Counted from the stretch's first letter, positions 27,393 to 35,492 are shown. The stretch: 64,000 nucleotides of DNA from Lautropia dentalis (GCF_003892345.1 NZ_RRUE01000001.1:1-64000), one strand, 5' to 3'. Translations and numbers: made by a program. Notes: a model not told the origin generated them from the sequence alone.

Positions 27393-30300
27393 GTGACACA
27401 ACAACCCGTCAACAAGCAGCGCTTCGGGGCCCGCCAGCTGGCAGGCTGGGTGCTGCTGTTGATTGCGTTTTCGTACATGGTCTGGATGTTTGCCTACCCC
27501 ATGGCATATTCCCGGCCCGAGCAGGTTCTCTCCTACAAGATTCTCGCCTCGTCGAAGAACTTCAACGAACTCTCCAGCGTACTGGGCTCGCTGCGCGAGC
27601 AGTCGCCGGGCATCAGTCTGGGCAGCAGCAATTCTTCCCGCCTCAAGACGCTGTGGGTGCTGGCGCGCATTCCGGCCGATACGGTCGAGCGCACCCGCGT
27701 GCTGCATCTGGCCAACCGCTCGATCCTCAAGGGGGATGCGGTCATTCTGGACGAGTTCGGCCAGACGCTGCTGTACTCGCATTTCAACAACGAGCAGGAG
27801 CCGGTGGCCGCCAGTCGTGCGCTGCCCGGCTACGCCATCACGCTGCCCGAGCTGCCCCTGCCGCTGCCGGCCGGGCACCGCCGTTTTTCCGGGGAGCATG
27901 ACCTGACGCTGGTGCTGCGGCTGGAGCTGTCCAGCGCCGCGCCCACGCTGGCGCTGAATCTGTGGGATGGCGAGCGCTTCGTGGAAGCGCAGCGCCAGAT
28001 CGAGGCGCAGGGCACCATGCTGGGCAGCATTCTGGTGCTGCTGGGGCTGACGGCCTTCGTGGCCGGCCAGCTGATGCACATCCGGGTGGTACGGCTGCTG
28101 GCCTACTGGCTGGGGGGGCGGGCGCTCTATCTGCTGTCGGCCGGGGGCTATCTGCAGTACTGGCTGGGCCCGTCGGCCTCCAGCATGCTGGGCACGGGGC
28201 TGGAGCAGATGGCGCAGATGTCCTTCCCCTGCGCCTGCGCGGCCCTGATGTGGGGGCTGATGGAGTCGCGGCTGGCGGGGCACCGTTTCGGGACCTGGCT
28301 GCATGCCATGTCGGTTCTGACGGTGTTTGCGCTGATCGTCTCGGGCCTGCTGCCGCCGGAAATCTTCCAGACCCTACTGTATGTGGTGGGGGCGGCCATC
28401 ATCGCCACCGTGACCGGGCTGACCGTGGTCAACCTGGGGCACCGGGTGTCGCTGATGTCCATCTGGTATCTGTGCACCCCGATTCTGGACGGTCTGGCGG
28501 CGCTCAACACGCTGCTGTATCTGCTGGGCTTCCTGAAGGCGCCGCTGCCCTGGCTGGACCTGCAGTCCACCACGCTGCTGGCGGTGATGAACGCCTCCAC
28601 CGCCGTGATCGGCTATCTGGCGGCCGAGCGTTCGCGCCAGCTGCGCACGCAGGCGGCCACCATGGATGCGCTGGGACGCTATCAGGCCACCTACCAGACC
28701 ATTCCCATCGGGTTGCTGTCGTTCGACCGGTCCAGCAACATCGAACGCTACAACGAGGTGGCGGTACGGCTGTTCAACGTGCCGGCCGGTGGCATCGAGC
28801 GCCGGGTCAGCACGGCTTCCGGCGCCCAGGTAGGGCACGATACCGCCGCGCTGGACCGCGTGCACGTCGATACCCTGACTGCGCTCAACGCAACCTTCCC
28901 GGCCGAACTTGCCGACCGCATCCGGCAGGAACTGGACAACTTCGAGGAAGCCGACTTCGTCTGGCGCCTGGAACAGCCCACCGGTCACAGCTGGCTGCGC
29001 GTGCAGGCCCAGAAGACCGGCAGCGGCCACGATGTGAGCCTGACCGACATCACGGCGCTGAAACAGGCCGAGCATGATCTGGTGCACGAATCCCAGCACG
29101 ACAAGCTCACGGGCGCCCTGAACCGGCACGGTCTGGAGATGCGTCTGGAGACGCTGCTGCAGAACCCTGCGCAGCTGGCGCAGGTGGCGCTCTGCTATGT
29201 GGATCTGGACCGCTTCAAGGTGCTCAACGACGTGTTCGGCCACCAGGCGGGCGATGCCGTGCTGATCGACGTGGTGCGCCGCCTGCGCAGCCGGCTGGGC
29301 AGCCATGTGGAAATCGCCCGGATGGGGGGGGACGAGTTTGCGCTGCTCTTCAACAGCAACGATCCCCCGCACCGCTATCAGGCCGAGCGGGCGCTGGACG
29401 CCATTGCCGGCCGTCCGTTCTCGATCCCGCCCAAGCGCTTCGCCGTTACCGCCAGTGTGGGGGTCAGCCCCGCCGTGCCCGGCCAGCGCGCCCACCAGCT
29501 GATCGACAGTGCCGACAACGCCTGCCGCGAGGCCAAGCGCAAGGGCCGCAACCAGGTGGTGCTGTTCGAGGAAGGTGACTTCAACAGCGACACCGAGCGT
29601 CATCAGGTGGAGCTGGACGTACTGGACCGCCTGCGCAAGACCAAGGAATTCCGCGACTTCGAGCTGGCCATCCAGCCCGTGGTGGGCCTGGGCGACGGCA
29701 ACCGGCTGGGCGGCGAGATCCTGCTGCGCCACCGCACCCCCGATGGCAGCCTGCGCTCGCCGGCCGGCCTGATCGAGGCCGCCATCTACCGGGGCGAAAT
29801 GGCCACCATCGACCGCTGGGTGCTGGTCGAGACGCTGCGCTGGCTCAGCCAGAACGAGCGGGCCTTCCGGGCGCTGGACTTCATCTCGCTGAACCTGTCG
29901 GCCGAGGCGCTCAGCGACGAGGCCTTCAAGACGCACCTGGTGGGCCAGGTGCGGCGCTTCCAGCACGTGGCACCCAAGCTGGTCATCGAGATCAACGAAG
30001 CCGTGGCCATGCAGGACGGCTACATGATGAAGCGCCTGATCGGCACGCTGCGCCAGCTGGGCGTGCGGGCCGCGCTGGACAATGTGGGGGCGGGCTTTCT
30101 GAACCTGTCGGCCATCAGTGAAATGGGCGTGTCCTACCTGAAGGTCGATGGTGCCTTCACCGAATCGCTGACCCGGCAGGGCAGTGGCCAGGCCGTCCTG
30201 CGCACGCTGACCGTGCTGGCCCATGAGCTGGGGATTGCCAGCGTGGCCAAGTCGGTGCAGAGCGAGCTGGTGCTGCCGGCCCTGGAGGGCATGGGCGTGG

Positions 30301-30590
30301 ACTATGGACAGGGGCAGGCCCTGGGCAGCCCGATGCCGCTGGCCGAGTTCGAGAAAATGGCGGGCATCGGGGCCGGCATCGAGCCGCCCGTGCGTGCCGA
30401 TGCCGCAAGCGCCTCACGCGCCGATGCCGAAACGGCGCTGCGTACCGGTGCCCTGGTGCCGCCGCTGGCGGTCGATCATGCCACGGCGGTCCAGAGCGTC
30501 CAGGGGGCCATGGCAGCGCAGACCGCTCAGACCGTGCGTCCGTCGCGGATGCCGGGGGATGTTCCGGCGGTACGCCCTTCGCTGGGGTGA
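27393..30590 (+). CDS. membrane GGDEF protein with degenerate EAL domain
   Basis: A 1065-residue cyclic-di-GMP signalling protein. GTG 27393 has GGAGAGGG just upstream; the frame opens at 27237 but that part is not protein-like. An N-terminal anchor and periplasmic region (1-205) precede about seven membrane helices (206-410), a 7TMR-DISM-like arrangement, then a PAS-like segment (420-560) and a GGDEF domain with intact MGGDEF (about 643-648). In the C-terminal EAL domain the signature is EIL instead of EAL (about 773) and the metal-binding DDFGTG reads DNVGAG (about 895). It is therefore probably an active diguanylate cyclase with a non-catalytic EAL domain used for binding. Confidence 0.9.
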   Translation: MTQQPVNKQRFGARQLAGWVLLLIAFSYMVWMFAYPMAYSRPEQVLSYKILASSKNFNELSSVLGSLREQSPGISLGSSNSSRLKTLWVLARIPADTVERTRVLHLANRSILKGDAVILDEFGQTLLYSHFNNEQEPVAASRALPGYAITLPELPLPLPAGHRRFSGEHDLTLVLRLELSSAAPTLALNLWDGERFVEAQRQIEAQGTMLGSILVLLGLTAFVAGQLMHIRVVRLLAYWLGGRALYLLSAGGYLQYWLGPSASSMLGTGLEQMAQMSFPCACAALMWGLMESRLAGHRFGTWLHAMSVLTVFALIVSGLLPPEIFQTLLYVVGAAIIATVTGLTVVNLGHRVSLMSIWYLCTPILDGLAALNTLLYLLGFLKAPLPWLDLQSTTLLAVMNASTAVIGYLAAERSRQLRTQAATMDALGRYQATYQTIPIGLLSFDRSSNIERYNEVAVRLFNVPAGGIERRVSTASGAQVGHDTAALDRVHVDTLTALNATFPAELADRIRQELDNFEEADFVWRLEQPTGHSWLRVQAQKTGSGHDVSLTDITALKQAEHDLVHESQHDKLTGALNRHGLEMRLETLLQNPAQLAQVALCYVDLDRFKVLNDVFGHQAGDAVLIDVVRRLRSRLGSHVEIARMGGDEFALLFNSNDPPHRYQAERALDAIAGRPFSIPPKRFAVTASVGVSPAVPGQRAHQLIDSADNACREAKRKGRNQVVLFEEGDFNSDTERHQVELDVLDRLRKTKEFRDFELAIQPVVGLGDGNRLGGEILLRHRTPDGSLRSPAGLIEAAIYRGEMATIDRWVLVETLRWLSQNERAFRALDFISLNLSAEALSDEAFKTHLVGQVRRFQHVAPKLVIEINEAVAMQDGYMMKRLIGTLRQLGVRAALDNVGAGFLNLSAISEMGVSYLKVDGAFTESLTRQGSGQAVLRTLTVLAHELGIASVAKSVQSELVLPALEGMGVDYGQGQALGSPMPLAEFEKMAGIGAGIEPPVRADAASASRADAETALRTGALVPPLAVDHATAVQSVQGAMAAQTAQTVRPSRMPGDVPAVRPSLG

Positions 30591-30707
30591 GGTGCGGCGC
30601 AGGGCCTGTTCCGCCTTCATCGTGTTGTGGTGTGGCTATCGTGTGAGGCGTGGCTATCCTGGGGCTTTCAGCAGCCGAATGCAGGGACGGCCTGACCTGC
30701 CGGGCGC

Positions 30708-31598
30708 TCAGAAATCTTCGTCGGCCCGCAGATAGCGCCACTGCCCCGGTGGCAGCTGTCCCAGCGTCACCCGGCCCATGCGGATGCGCTTGAGCCCCGT
30801 GACCGTCAGCCCCACCAGCTCGCACATCCGGCGGATCTGCCGGTGCCTGCCCTCCTGCAGCACGAAACGCAGCTGCTCCGGGTTCTGCCAGCTCACCTGG
30901 GCCGGCTTCAGGGCCTTGCCGTCCAGCGAGAGCCCGTGCCGCAGCAGCTGCAGCCTTTCGCGCGGGAAGGCCGCTTCCACCTCGCGCTCGATGCGCCCGT
31001 AACGCACCCGTACCAGATATTCCTTGGTGGCTTCGGCATCTTCACCGATCAGCTGGCGGGCCACTCGCCCGTCCTGCGTGAGTACCAGCAGCCCCACCGA
31101 ATCGATGTCCAGCCGGCCCGCGGCGGCCAGTCCGCGCAGGTGGGCGCGGTCGAAACGCCGGCCGCTGGTATCGCCCTGCCACTGGTTTTCCGGGCGGATC
31201 AGCGTCACCGCAGGCCGGTAGCCATCCTCGGCCTGGCCACTCACATAGCCCACCGGCTTGTGGAGCAGGATGGTCACCCGCCCGGCCTGCTGCTGCGTGG
31301 CGGCGCGCTTCACTTCCACCCGGTCGCCCGGCAGCACCTTCTGGCCCATCACCACCGGTTTGCCGTTGATGTGCACCCAGCCGCGACTGATCCAGTCATC
31401 GGCCTCGCGTCGCGAACACACGCCCGTGCGGGCCAGGTATTTGTTGAGCCGCTCGCCTTCGGGCGGGATGGGGGTATTGCCGGTGGCCGGGTGGGAGGGC
31501 TGCGTCTGCTGGCCATGCCGGCTAGGGGCACGGGATGTCCGTTCGATGCGCGAATCAGGGGAACGCCGTTGGGCGGGTGTGGGTTTCAGGGGAGGCAT
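30708..31598 (-). CDS. RsuA/RluB/RluF-family pseudouridine synthase with S4 domain
   Basis: A 296-residue rRNA modification enzyme. A basic disordered head (1-48) precedes an S4 RNA-binding domain (ERLNKYLARTGVCSRREADDWISRG) and the catalytic domain with AAGRLDIDSVGLLVL, in which Asp is the nucleophile, then RHRQIRRMCELVGL. The HLIGED-like RQLIGEDAEATKEYLV stretch favours the RluF/RluB type, acting on 23S rRNA, but the exact target uridine cannot be read from sequence. This is the second RsuA-family member in the window besides 7036-7611. Confidence 0.85.
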   Translation of the reverse strand: MPPLKPTPAQRRSPDSRIERTSRAPSRHGQQTQPSHPATGNTPIPPEGERLNKYLARTGVCSRREADDWISRGWVHINGKPVVMGQKVLPGDRVEVKRAATQQQAGRVTILLHKPVGYVSGQAEDGYRPAVTLIRPENQWQGDTSGRRFDRAHLRGLAAAGRLDIDSVGLLVLTQDGRVARQLIGEDAEATKEYLVRVRYGRIEREVEAAFPRERLQLLRHGLSLDGKALKPAQVSWQNPEQLRFVLQEGRHRQIRRMCELVGLTVTGLKRIRMGRVTLGQLPPGQWRYLRADEDF

Positions 31599-31623
31599 GG
31601 GTATGCTGGTGGATTCACTTGTA

Positions 31624-31634
31624 GTACACTGTAC
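31624..31634. promoter_or_regulatory. palindrome before dinJ-yafQ, candidate operator
   Basis: GTACA-C-TGTAC is a perfect palindrome 27 bp before the antitoxin start, within the promoter region, as expected for antitoxin autorepression. Confidence 0.45.
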
Positions 31635-31660
31635 GCCATATTCTTGAATGGGAGATTGTC

Positions 31661-31948
31661 ATGGCAAAAATCCAGGCCCGGATTCCCGATGATGTTCAGA
31701 ATGTAGCATCCGCGGTGATCGAAGCCACCGGATTGACGGTATCGGACGCCGTGCGCATGTTCATGACCAGGATCGCCATGGACCGCGCGCTGCCGCTGGA
31801 TCTGTTTCAGCCCAGTCCTGAAACCGTCCAGGCGATCCAGGATGCCAGGGCGGGGAGAATGACCCGGACCTCACTGGAAGGTATTCGTGCCCTGCTCAGG
31901 GAGGATGAGGACGAGACCGTTTCCCGGCTGGAAGATGCGGGAAATTGA
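31661..31948 (+). CDS. dinJ: RelB/DinJ-family antitoxin
   Basis: A 95-residue antitoxin. It starts MAKIQARIPDDVQNVASAV, a ribbon-helix-helix segment with GLTVSDAVRMFMTRIAMDRALP, the core DinJ signature. The C-terminal helix region wraps and inhibits the toxin. GGGAG (31650-31654) precedes ATG 31661. It overlaps the toxin gene by 14 bp, so translation is coupled. Antitoxin first is the normal DinJ-YafQ order. Confidence 0.9.
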   Translation: MAKIQARIPDDVQNVASAVIEATGLTVSDAVRMFMTRIAMDRALPLDLFQPSPETVQAIQDARAGRMTRTSLEGIRALLREDEDETVSRLEDAGN

Positions 31949-32216
31949 ATACTCTGGCCAGTTCCGGCGTGATCTCAAGCGGGAGCGCAAAGGCGCCCAT
32001 GGCAGCACGCTGGAAGCCGATCTCATGCCTGCGCTGGAGGCATTGGCCAATGATGAAAAGCTGCCTTTCCGGATGAGGGATCATGCGCTGACAGGCAACT
32101 GGCGCGGCTGTCGTGACTGTCACATACGGCCTGATCTGGTGCTGATCTATCAGAAACCGGATTCAGAGCGTCTGTTGCTGCTGCGGATTGGTTCCCATGC
32201 CGAATTGCGGCTCTGA
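31935..32216 (+). CDS. yafQ: YafQ-family mRNA interferase toxin
   Basis: A 93-residue RelE-superfamily toxin. The segment HALTGNWRGCRDCHIRPDLVLIYQ holds the His and Asp residues that YafQ uses for cleavage, and RIGSHAELRL carries the distal His. E. coli YafQ ends with an important Phe where this protein has Leu (HAELRL), a conservative change. ATG 31935 lies inside the antitoxin gene. It is a probable ribosome-dependent endonuclease neutralised by DinJ. Confidence 0.9.
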   Translation: MREIEYSGQFRRDLKRERKGAHGSTLEADLMPALEALANDEKLPFRMRDHALTGNWRGCRDCHIRPDLVLIYQKPDSERLLLLRIGSHAELRL

Positions 32217-32341
32217 GAGTGCGTCATGGGTTCGATTTTCACCGTGCAGGCCCAGCCATGTGCTGACAAGGTGCCATGTGCAGGCAAGGCTGTCAGCTCA
32301 TCATGATCCGGAGCCTGCCCGGAGGCCTCTTTGACCGCCGC

Positions 32342-32755
32342 TCAGCGCTGATGCGCGATCACGCGATCCTTGATCTTGTCGTACACGCTGGCCGGGATGA
32401 TCTTTTTCGTTTTCAGGTCATCCTTGCCCGTGTAGGGGCGGCCCTTGACGATGGCCTTCGCACGCGCCTCGCCGATGCCGGGCAGCTGTGCCAGTTCGGA
32501 TTCGGAAGCACTGTTCAGGTCCAGCTTGCCGGTGATGCCTGCCTTGCTAGCGTCCGTGGTGGACTGGGTCTTGCCGGAAACGGCGCTGGCCTTGCCGGAG
32601 ACCTTGTCCTTCATTTTTTCGCCGGCGTGCTTCATCGAATCCTTCGCGCCCGAGAGCAGCTCACCCTTGTCGGCGGCCTGGGCCGGGGCGGTGAAGGCCA
32701 GTGTCAGCGCGGCCAGCACGCCCAGTGCGGCCAGCGAGGATTTTGGATGTTTCAT
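32342..32755 (-). CDS. ComEA-like helix-hairpin-helix exported protein
   Basis: A 137-residue protein with a signal peptide (LAALGVLAALTLAFTAPAQA), a Lys/Ser/Gly-rich middle, and a C-terminal helix-hairpin-helix pair: KLDLNSASESELAQLPGIGEARAKAIV, then DDLKTKKIIPASVYDKIKDRV. That is the ComEA DNA-binding fold, which in competent bacteria binds incoming DNA in the periplasm. AGGGAAG lies upstream of ATG 32755. Many beta-proteobacteria have several such proteins, so a role in transformation is plausible but unproven. Confidence 0.85.
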   Translation of the reverse strand: MKHPKSSLAALGVLAALTLAFTAPAQAADKGELLSGAKDSMKHAGEKMKDKVSGKASAVSGKTQSTTDASKAGITGKLDLNSASESELAQLPGIGEARAKAIVKGRPYTGKDDLKTKKIIPASVYDKIKDRVIAHQR

Positions 32756-32968
32756 GGTGTCTTCCCTGGGAAGCGTAGAACGGAAGCAAAGGTTACCAAA
32801 TTGTTGCAATGTTCTGCGGCAATGCCACCATCATTCACAATGCGTGAAGCCGGTGCCTGTCATGGCAACCAGCCTTGCGGGGCCGGGGCCGGGTCGGGGC
32901 TGGGTCGGGGCTGGGTCGGGGCCGTGGTCGTGGTCTGAGCGGGGGACCTGAGCGGGGGGCGGGCGGGC

Positions 32969-33610
32969 TCATCCGTTGCGGATCAGCCGGAACGTCAGGT
33001 TCACCCGGGGGGCGGTGACGCGGGCGCTCTTCATCAGGGCATGCTGCCAGTGGGTCTGGGTTTCTCCGCGCATGACGATCAGCTGCCCATGGCCCAGCCA
33101 CATCTCGACCTTCTCCCGCGTACGCCGGTGCCGGAAGACGAACTTGCGGGTGGCGCCGAAGCTTACCGAGGCAATGGTGTTGCCCGGTCCCAGCTCGCGT
33201 TCGTCATCACTGTGCCAGGCCATGCCCTGCGTGCCGTCTTCATAGCGGTTGAGCAGGCAGGCGTTGAAGGGGACGCCCAGCCGCTGCACCACGCGGTCGC
33301 GCAGCGCCCGCAGGGGATCGGCCCACGCCTGCGCCCGGTGGTCCACGCCCGAATAGCGGTAGTTGAAGGCCTCGTCGCCGTACCAGGCTATCTGCCGCGC
33401 GGTGACGATGGTTTTGCCGTACAGGCGGATCTGGTCATGCTGCCAGGGCACATGGTCCAGCAGCCAGGCCAGCAGGGCGTCGGCTTCGGCAGCAAACACC
33501 GCACCATGATCATTGACGATGCCATCGTACGGCAGCAGGTTGCGTGCCGGATCGGTCGTGGTGGTGTCGGCGGCGCTGTTGCCGAAGAGGGGGAGGGTGG
33601 CAGGCGTCAT
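32969..33610 (-). CDS. AlkB-family Fe(II)/2-oxoglutarate dioxygenase
   Basis: A 213-residue AlkB homologue expected to repair N-alkylated bases by oxidative demethylation. Iron ligands are the WHSDDE His and Asp (about 131-133) and the His of THWQHALMKS; the 2-oxoglutarate and substrate arginines are in RVNLTFRLI. YGKTIVTARQIAWYGD is the nucleotide-recognition lid typical of the ALKBH2/3-like bacterial group. I start at ATG 33610. The frame is open to 33811, but there it passes through GTGTACGGG-type repeats (about 33625-33720). Confidence 0.88.
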   Translation of the reverse strand: MTPATLPLFGNSAADTTTTDPARNLLPYDGIVNDHGAVFAAEADALLAWLLDHVPWQHDQIRLYGKTIVTARQIAWYGDEAFNYRYSGVDHRAQAWADPLRALRDRVVQRLGVPFNACLLNRYEDGTQGMAWHSDDERELGPGNTIASVSFGATRKFVFRHRRTREKVEMWLGHGQLIVMRGETQTHWQHALMKSARVTAPRVNLTFRLIRNG

Positions 33611-33760
33611 GACAGGCAGCGGGTATGGGGTGCGCACAGTACACGGGCCAGTGTACGGGATTGCGTACGGGGTGCTGTGCACGGGGTGGTGTACTGGGTG
33701 CTGTGTACGGGGCTGCCGCGGCACGGGCATGTGCCGGACCGGTGGCACAGCGGACATGAC

Positions 33761-33774
33761 ATGACCTGCGTCAA
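33761..33774. promoter_or_regulatory. FNR-type palindrome in gene-poor region
   Basis: ATGAC-ctgc-GTCAA differs from the FNR-like pattern TTGAC-N4-GTCAA by one base. It lies about 60 bp before a small open frame on the plus strand and resembles the box before norB. Confidence 0.4.
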
Positions 33775-33824
33775 GGGTATTAGGGTTGCCCCCAATGGCG
33801 AGGGCGTCCATAAAGGATAAGAAT

Positions 33825-33962
33825 ATGTTTCATGCGGTTTTGCCACGGGGGAGCTGGAGACACCCCCGGTGGCAGTGTGAGGAGACCCGGCTGCCCCCTA
33901 ACGCACCAAACCGGCCGGACACAGATAACGTACCGCAGAATGAAAAAAGCCCGCACGGATAA
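33825..33962 (+). CDS. possible 45-codon small ORF
   Basis: ATG 33825 follows AAGGA (33812-33816) and runs 45 codons (MFHAVLPRGSWRHPRWQCEE onward) to TAA 33960-33962. It has no similarity I recognise. The DNA also contains a GCCAC/GTGGC hairpin and GCGGT...ACCGC outer pairing, so it may be structured RNA instead. Confidence 0.25.
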   Translation: MFHAVLPRGSWRHPRWQCEETRLPPNAPNRPDTDNVPQNEKSPHG

Positions 33963-34003
33963 GCGTGCGGGCTAATCCACCAAAGGAGGAGGTGGAGGAG
34001 ACA
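33942..34003 (-). ncRNA. candidate trans-acting small RNA with anti-Shine-Dalgarno loop
   Basis: Minus-strand unit of about 62 nt with a near-consensus promoter and an intrinsic terminator. The 5' part contains CTCCTCCACCTCCTCC (34000-33985). CCACC (33995-33991) and GGTGG (33981-33977) pair to present UCCUCCUUU in a loop, nearly the 3'-end anti-Shine-Dalgarno of beta-proteobacterial 16S rRNA. It ends with GCCCGCACG paired to CGTGCGGGC (33972-33949) and six T. Such C-rich loops are known in sRNAs that block ribosome binding sites (alpha-proteobacterial CCUCC sRNAs; some burkholderial sRNAs are similar from memory). Targets are unknown. Confidence 0.7.
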
Positions 34004-34008
34004 GTTTC

Positions 34009-34037
34009 ATTATAGGTATCAGCCGGTAGCATTGCAA
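34009..34037 (-). promoter_or_regulatory. sigma-70 promoter of the anti-Shine-Dalgarno small RNA
   Basis: Minus-strand TTGCAA (34037-34032), a 17-bp spacer and a perfect TATAAT (34014-34009). The start is predicted near 34003. Confidence 0.75.
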
Positions 34038-34056
34038 GCCCTCAGAGGGCTTTTTT
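34037..34056 (+). terminator. plus-strand intrinsic terminator
   Basis: AGCCCT and AGGGCT around a 3-nt loop, followed by TTTTTT. No annotated plus-strand gene lies upstream, so it implies a plus-strand transcript antisense to the small RNA. Confidence 0.6.
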
Positions 34057-34103
34057 GTTCAAATATAGTTGCGCAACGCCAATTTTTGATACATGACAGA
34101 TAC

Positions 34104-34140
34104 AAAAGGCCCGGACCACGCCTTGTGACCCGGGCCTTTT
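34104..34140. terminator. bidirectional terminator downstream of GT14 gene
   Basis: AAAAGGCCCGG (34104-34114) pairs with CCGGGCCTTTT (34130-34140). The A and T runs suit both strands. It terminates the minus-strand glycosyltransferase gene. Confidence 0.75.
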
Positions 34141-34293
34141 GCCCGTATGCGGGGCTTTTGTTCGTGTTTGCCTGGCGGGGTACCCGCTCCCGGGTGTACC
34201 GCAGCCGGATGAATGAATCATGCGCCCGGCAGGGGCGCGGTACCGGGTGGCACTGCCCGGGATGGTCCGGCGTGGTGCCCCTGCCCGGGCACC

Positions 34294-34331
34294 CTGACCA
34301 GGCAGCAGGCTCCATGACCAGGCAGCAGGCA
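34294..34331. repeat. 16-bp direct repeat at GT14 3' end
   Basis: TGACCAGGCAGCAGGC occurs at 34294-34309 and 34316-34331, just after the glycosyltransferase stop codon. Confidence 0.7.
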
Positions 34332-34333
34332 CC

Positions 34334-35179
34334 CTACCCGAGCACCCGGTCCTGCAGCAGGTTCAGCACACGGTCGTCGACGCGGTTGTCGAACTTGCGG
34401 GCAAACAGGTGTTCGGACTTCAGCAGCCGGGCCTGGTCGGCCATGGTGAGCACGCGCGGGTGCGATCCGCCTCCACTCCAGTCCTCGTCGTGCATCATGT
34501 GGTTGTGCATCGAGTCGGCGAAGGGCGAATTGCTGATGAAGCTGTGTACCAGCACTTCTTCCGGCCGGTAGCCGTGCCGCAGTGTCTTGACCCACAGCGG
34601 CAGCTGGGGCGATTCGATCAGGTGCTGGCAGAAGGCCCGGCTCAGGGCCATGTAGGGGCGGCCGCCCACGTAGCGGCTGTGGCCCAGATGGGTTTTCCAG
34701 CGGTTCCACCGCACGCGGGGCAGGGTGACGCCGCGTTTCATGAAGGGGGGTTCGACGCGCACGCGCTGCACGCGGGCATAGGGGTCGTCCCAGGTGGCGA
34801 CCGGGTCCACCACGTTCATGATGTTGCGGTCACGGTGGGCCGTCATCCAGGCGCGGATTTCCTTCTGCGACTTCAGCGGGAAGTCCTGTCCGCTGAGGGT
34901 GACCAGCATCTCCCACGGTTCGGGGCGGGCCAGCAGCATGCGGATGCCGTCCAGCCGGGCCTGCATCAGGCTCCACGACGCCCAGCGCAGATCCCGCGGT
35001 GGCGCGATGATCACGTTGGCGTGGCGGCGGGTGACGGCCTGCAGGGCGGGCTCGTTGCCGCTCAGCCCCTTGCTGTCGGGGATGACCAGATAGAGATTGT
35101 CGGGATGCTGGATGCAGTAGAGCATCTGGGCCAGTTGCTCTGGCAGTTGATGCGCAATGATCAGGTAGGCAAGACGCAT
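34334..35179 (-). CDS. GT14-family (core-2/I-branching type) glycosyltransferase
   Basis: A 281-residue glycosyltransferase resembling bacterial beta-1,6-N-acetylglucosaminyltransferase-like proteins (GT14). It starts MRLAYLIIAHQLPEQLAQML and has WASWSLMQARLDGIRMLL, LVTLSGQDFPLKSQKEI and a RPEEVLVHSFISNSPFADS segment, all characteristic. No signal peptide or membrane helix is seen, so it is cytoplasmic. The acceptor is unknown: capsule, lipopolysaccharide or an exopolysaccharide are possible. It is monocistronic, with a promoter at about 35401-35372 and a terminator at 34104-34140. Confidence 0.85.
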   Translation of the reverse strand: MRLAYLIIAHQLPEQLAQMLYCIQHPDNLYLVIPDSKGLSGNEPALQAVTRRHANVIIAPPRDLRWASWSLMQARLDGIRMLLARPEPWEMLVTLSGQDFPLKSQKEIRAWMTAHRDRNIMNVVDPVATWDDPYARVQRVRVEPPFMKRGVTLPRVRWNRWKTHLGHSRYVGGRPYMALSRAFCQHLIESPQLPLWVKTLRHGYRPEEVLVHSFISNSPFADSMHNHMMHDEDWSGGGSHPRVLTMADQARLLKSEHLFARKFDNRVDDRVLNLLQDRVLG

Positions 35180-35279
35180 GGCACGGATTCCGGGGAGGAG
35201 GGCGCTCGCCGGCCCGAAGGCTGGCTTGGTGGAGGCCTGTACGCCGCGGTGAGGGCGGCTTGTTTTAGGGTGGAACGGA

Positions 35280-35302
35280 GGTTCCCGTGCAGTACGGGAA
35301 CC
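35280..35302. other. leader hairpin of GT14 gene
   Basis: GGTTCCCGT pairs perfectly with ACGGGAACC around a 5-nt loop, in the predicted 5' leader of the glycosyltransferase mRNA about 100 nt before its start. It has no U-run. Confidence 0.45.
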
Positions 35303-35371
35303 CCCAGCGCCGGCCTCTCTATGATGCGGCCAGTCATGGGGGCACCACGGCTGCAGGGGGATTAGACCGCA

Positions 35372-35401
35372 ATTATGTGTCTTTGCTACGACAATTTGTA
35401 A
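35372..35401 (-). promoter_or_regulatory. promoter of GT14 gene
   Basis: Minus-strand TTACAA (35401-35396), an 18-bp spacer and CATAAT (35377-35372) in a locally AT-rich stretch. The start is near 35365, giving a leader of about 185 nt. Confidence 0.5.
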
Positions 35402-35474
35402 CTTCTAGGGCGCAACGGTTGCCCGGAACCGTGGTGTGGCTGGTACGGATGTATTTTTCCAGCCCATGAAAAAA

Positions 35475-35492
35475 GGGGATGCAGGCATCCCC
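35475..35492 (-). terminator. terminator of ffh
   Basis: GGGGATG and CATCCCC around a 4-nt loop. Read on the minus strand it is followed by TTTTTT and lies about 60 bp past the ffh stop. Confidence 0.75.

Noticed and set aside
28374-30224. 616-codon minus-strand frame opposite the GGDEF/EAL gene
   Set aside because: Shadow of a strongly supported coding region, without motifs.
33600-33811. N-terminal extension of the AlkB homologue
   Set aside because: The added 67 residues are translated from degenerate GTGTACGGG-type repeats and do not match the family; ATG 33610 fits.
34100-34140. tRNA-like fold
   Set aside because: The stem is a simple terminator hairpin with A and T runs; no cloverleaf arms or CCA context. 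No tRNA was found in the window.
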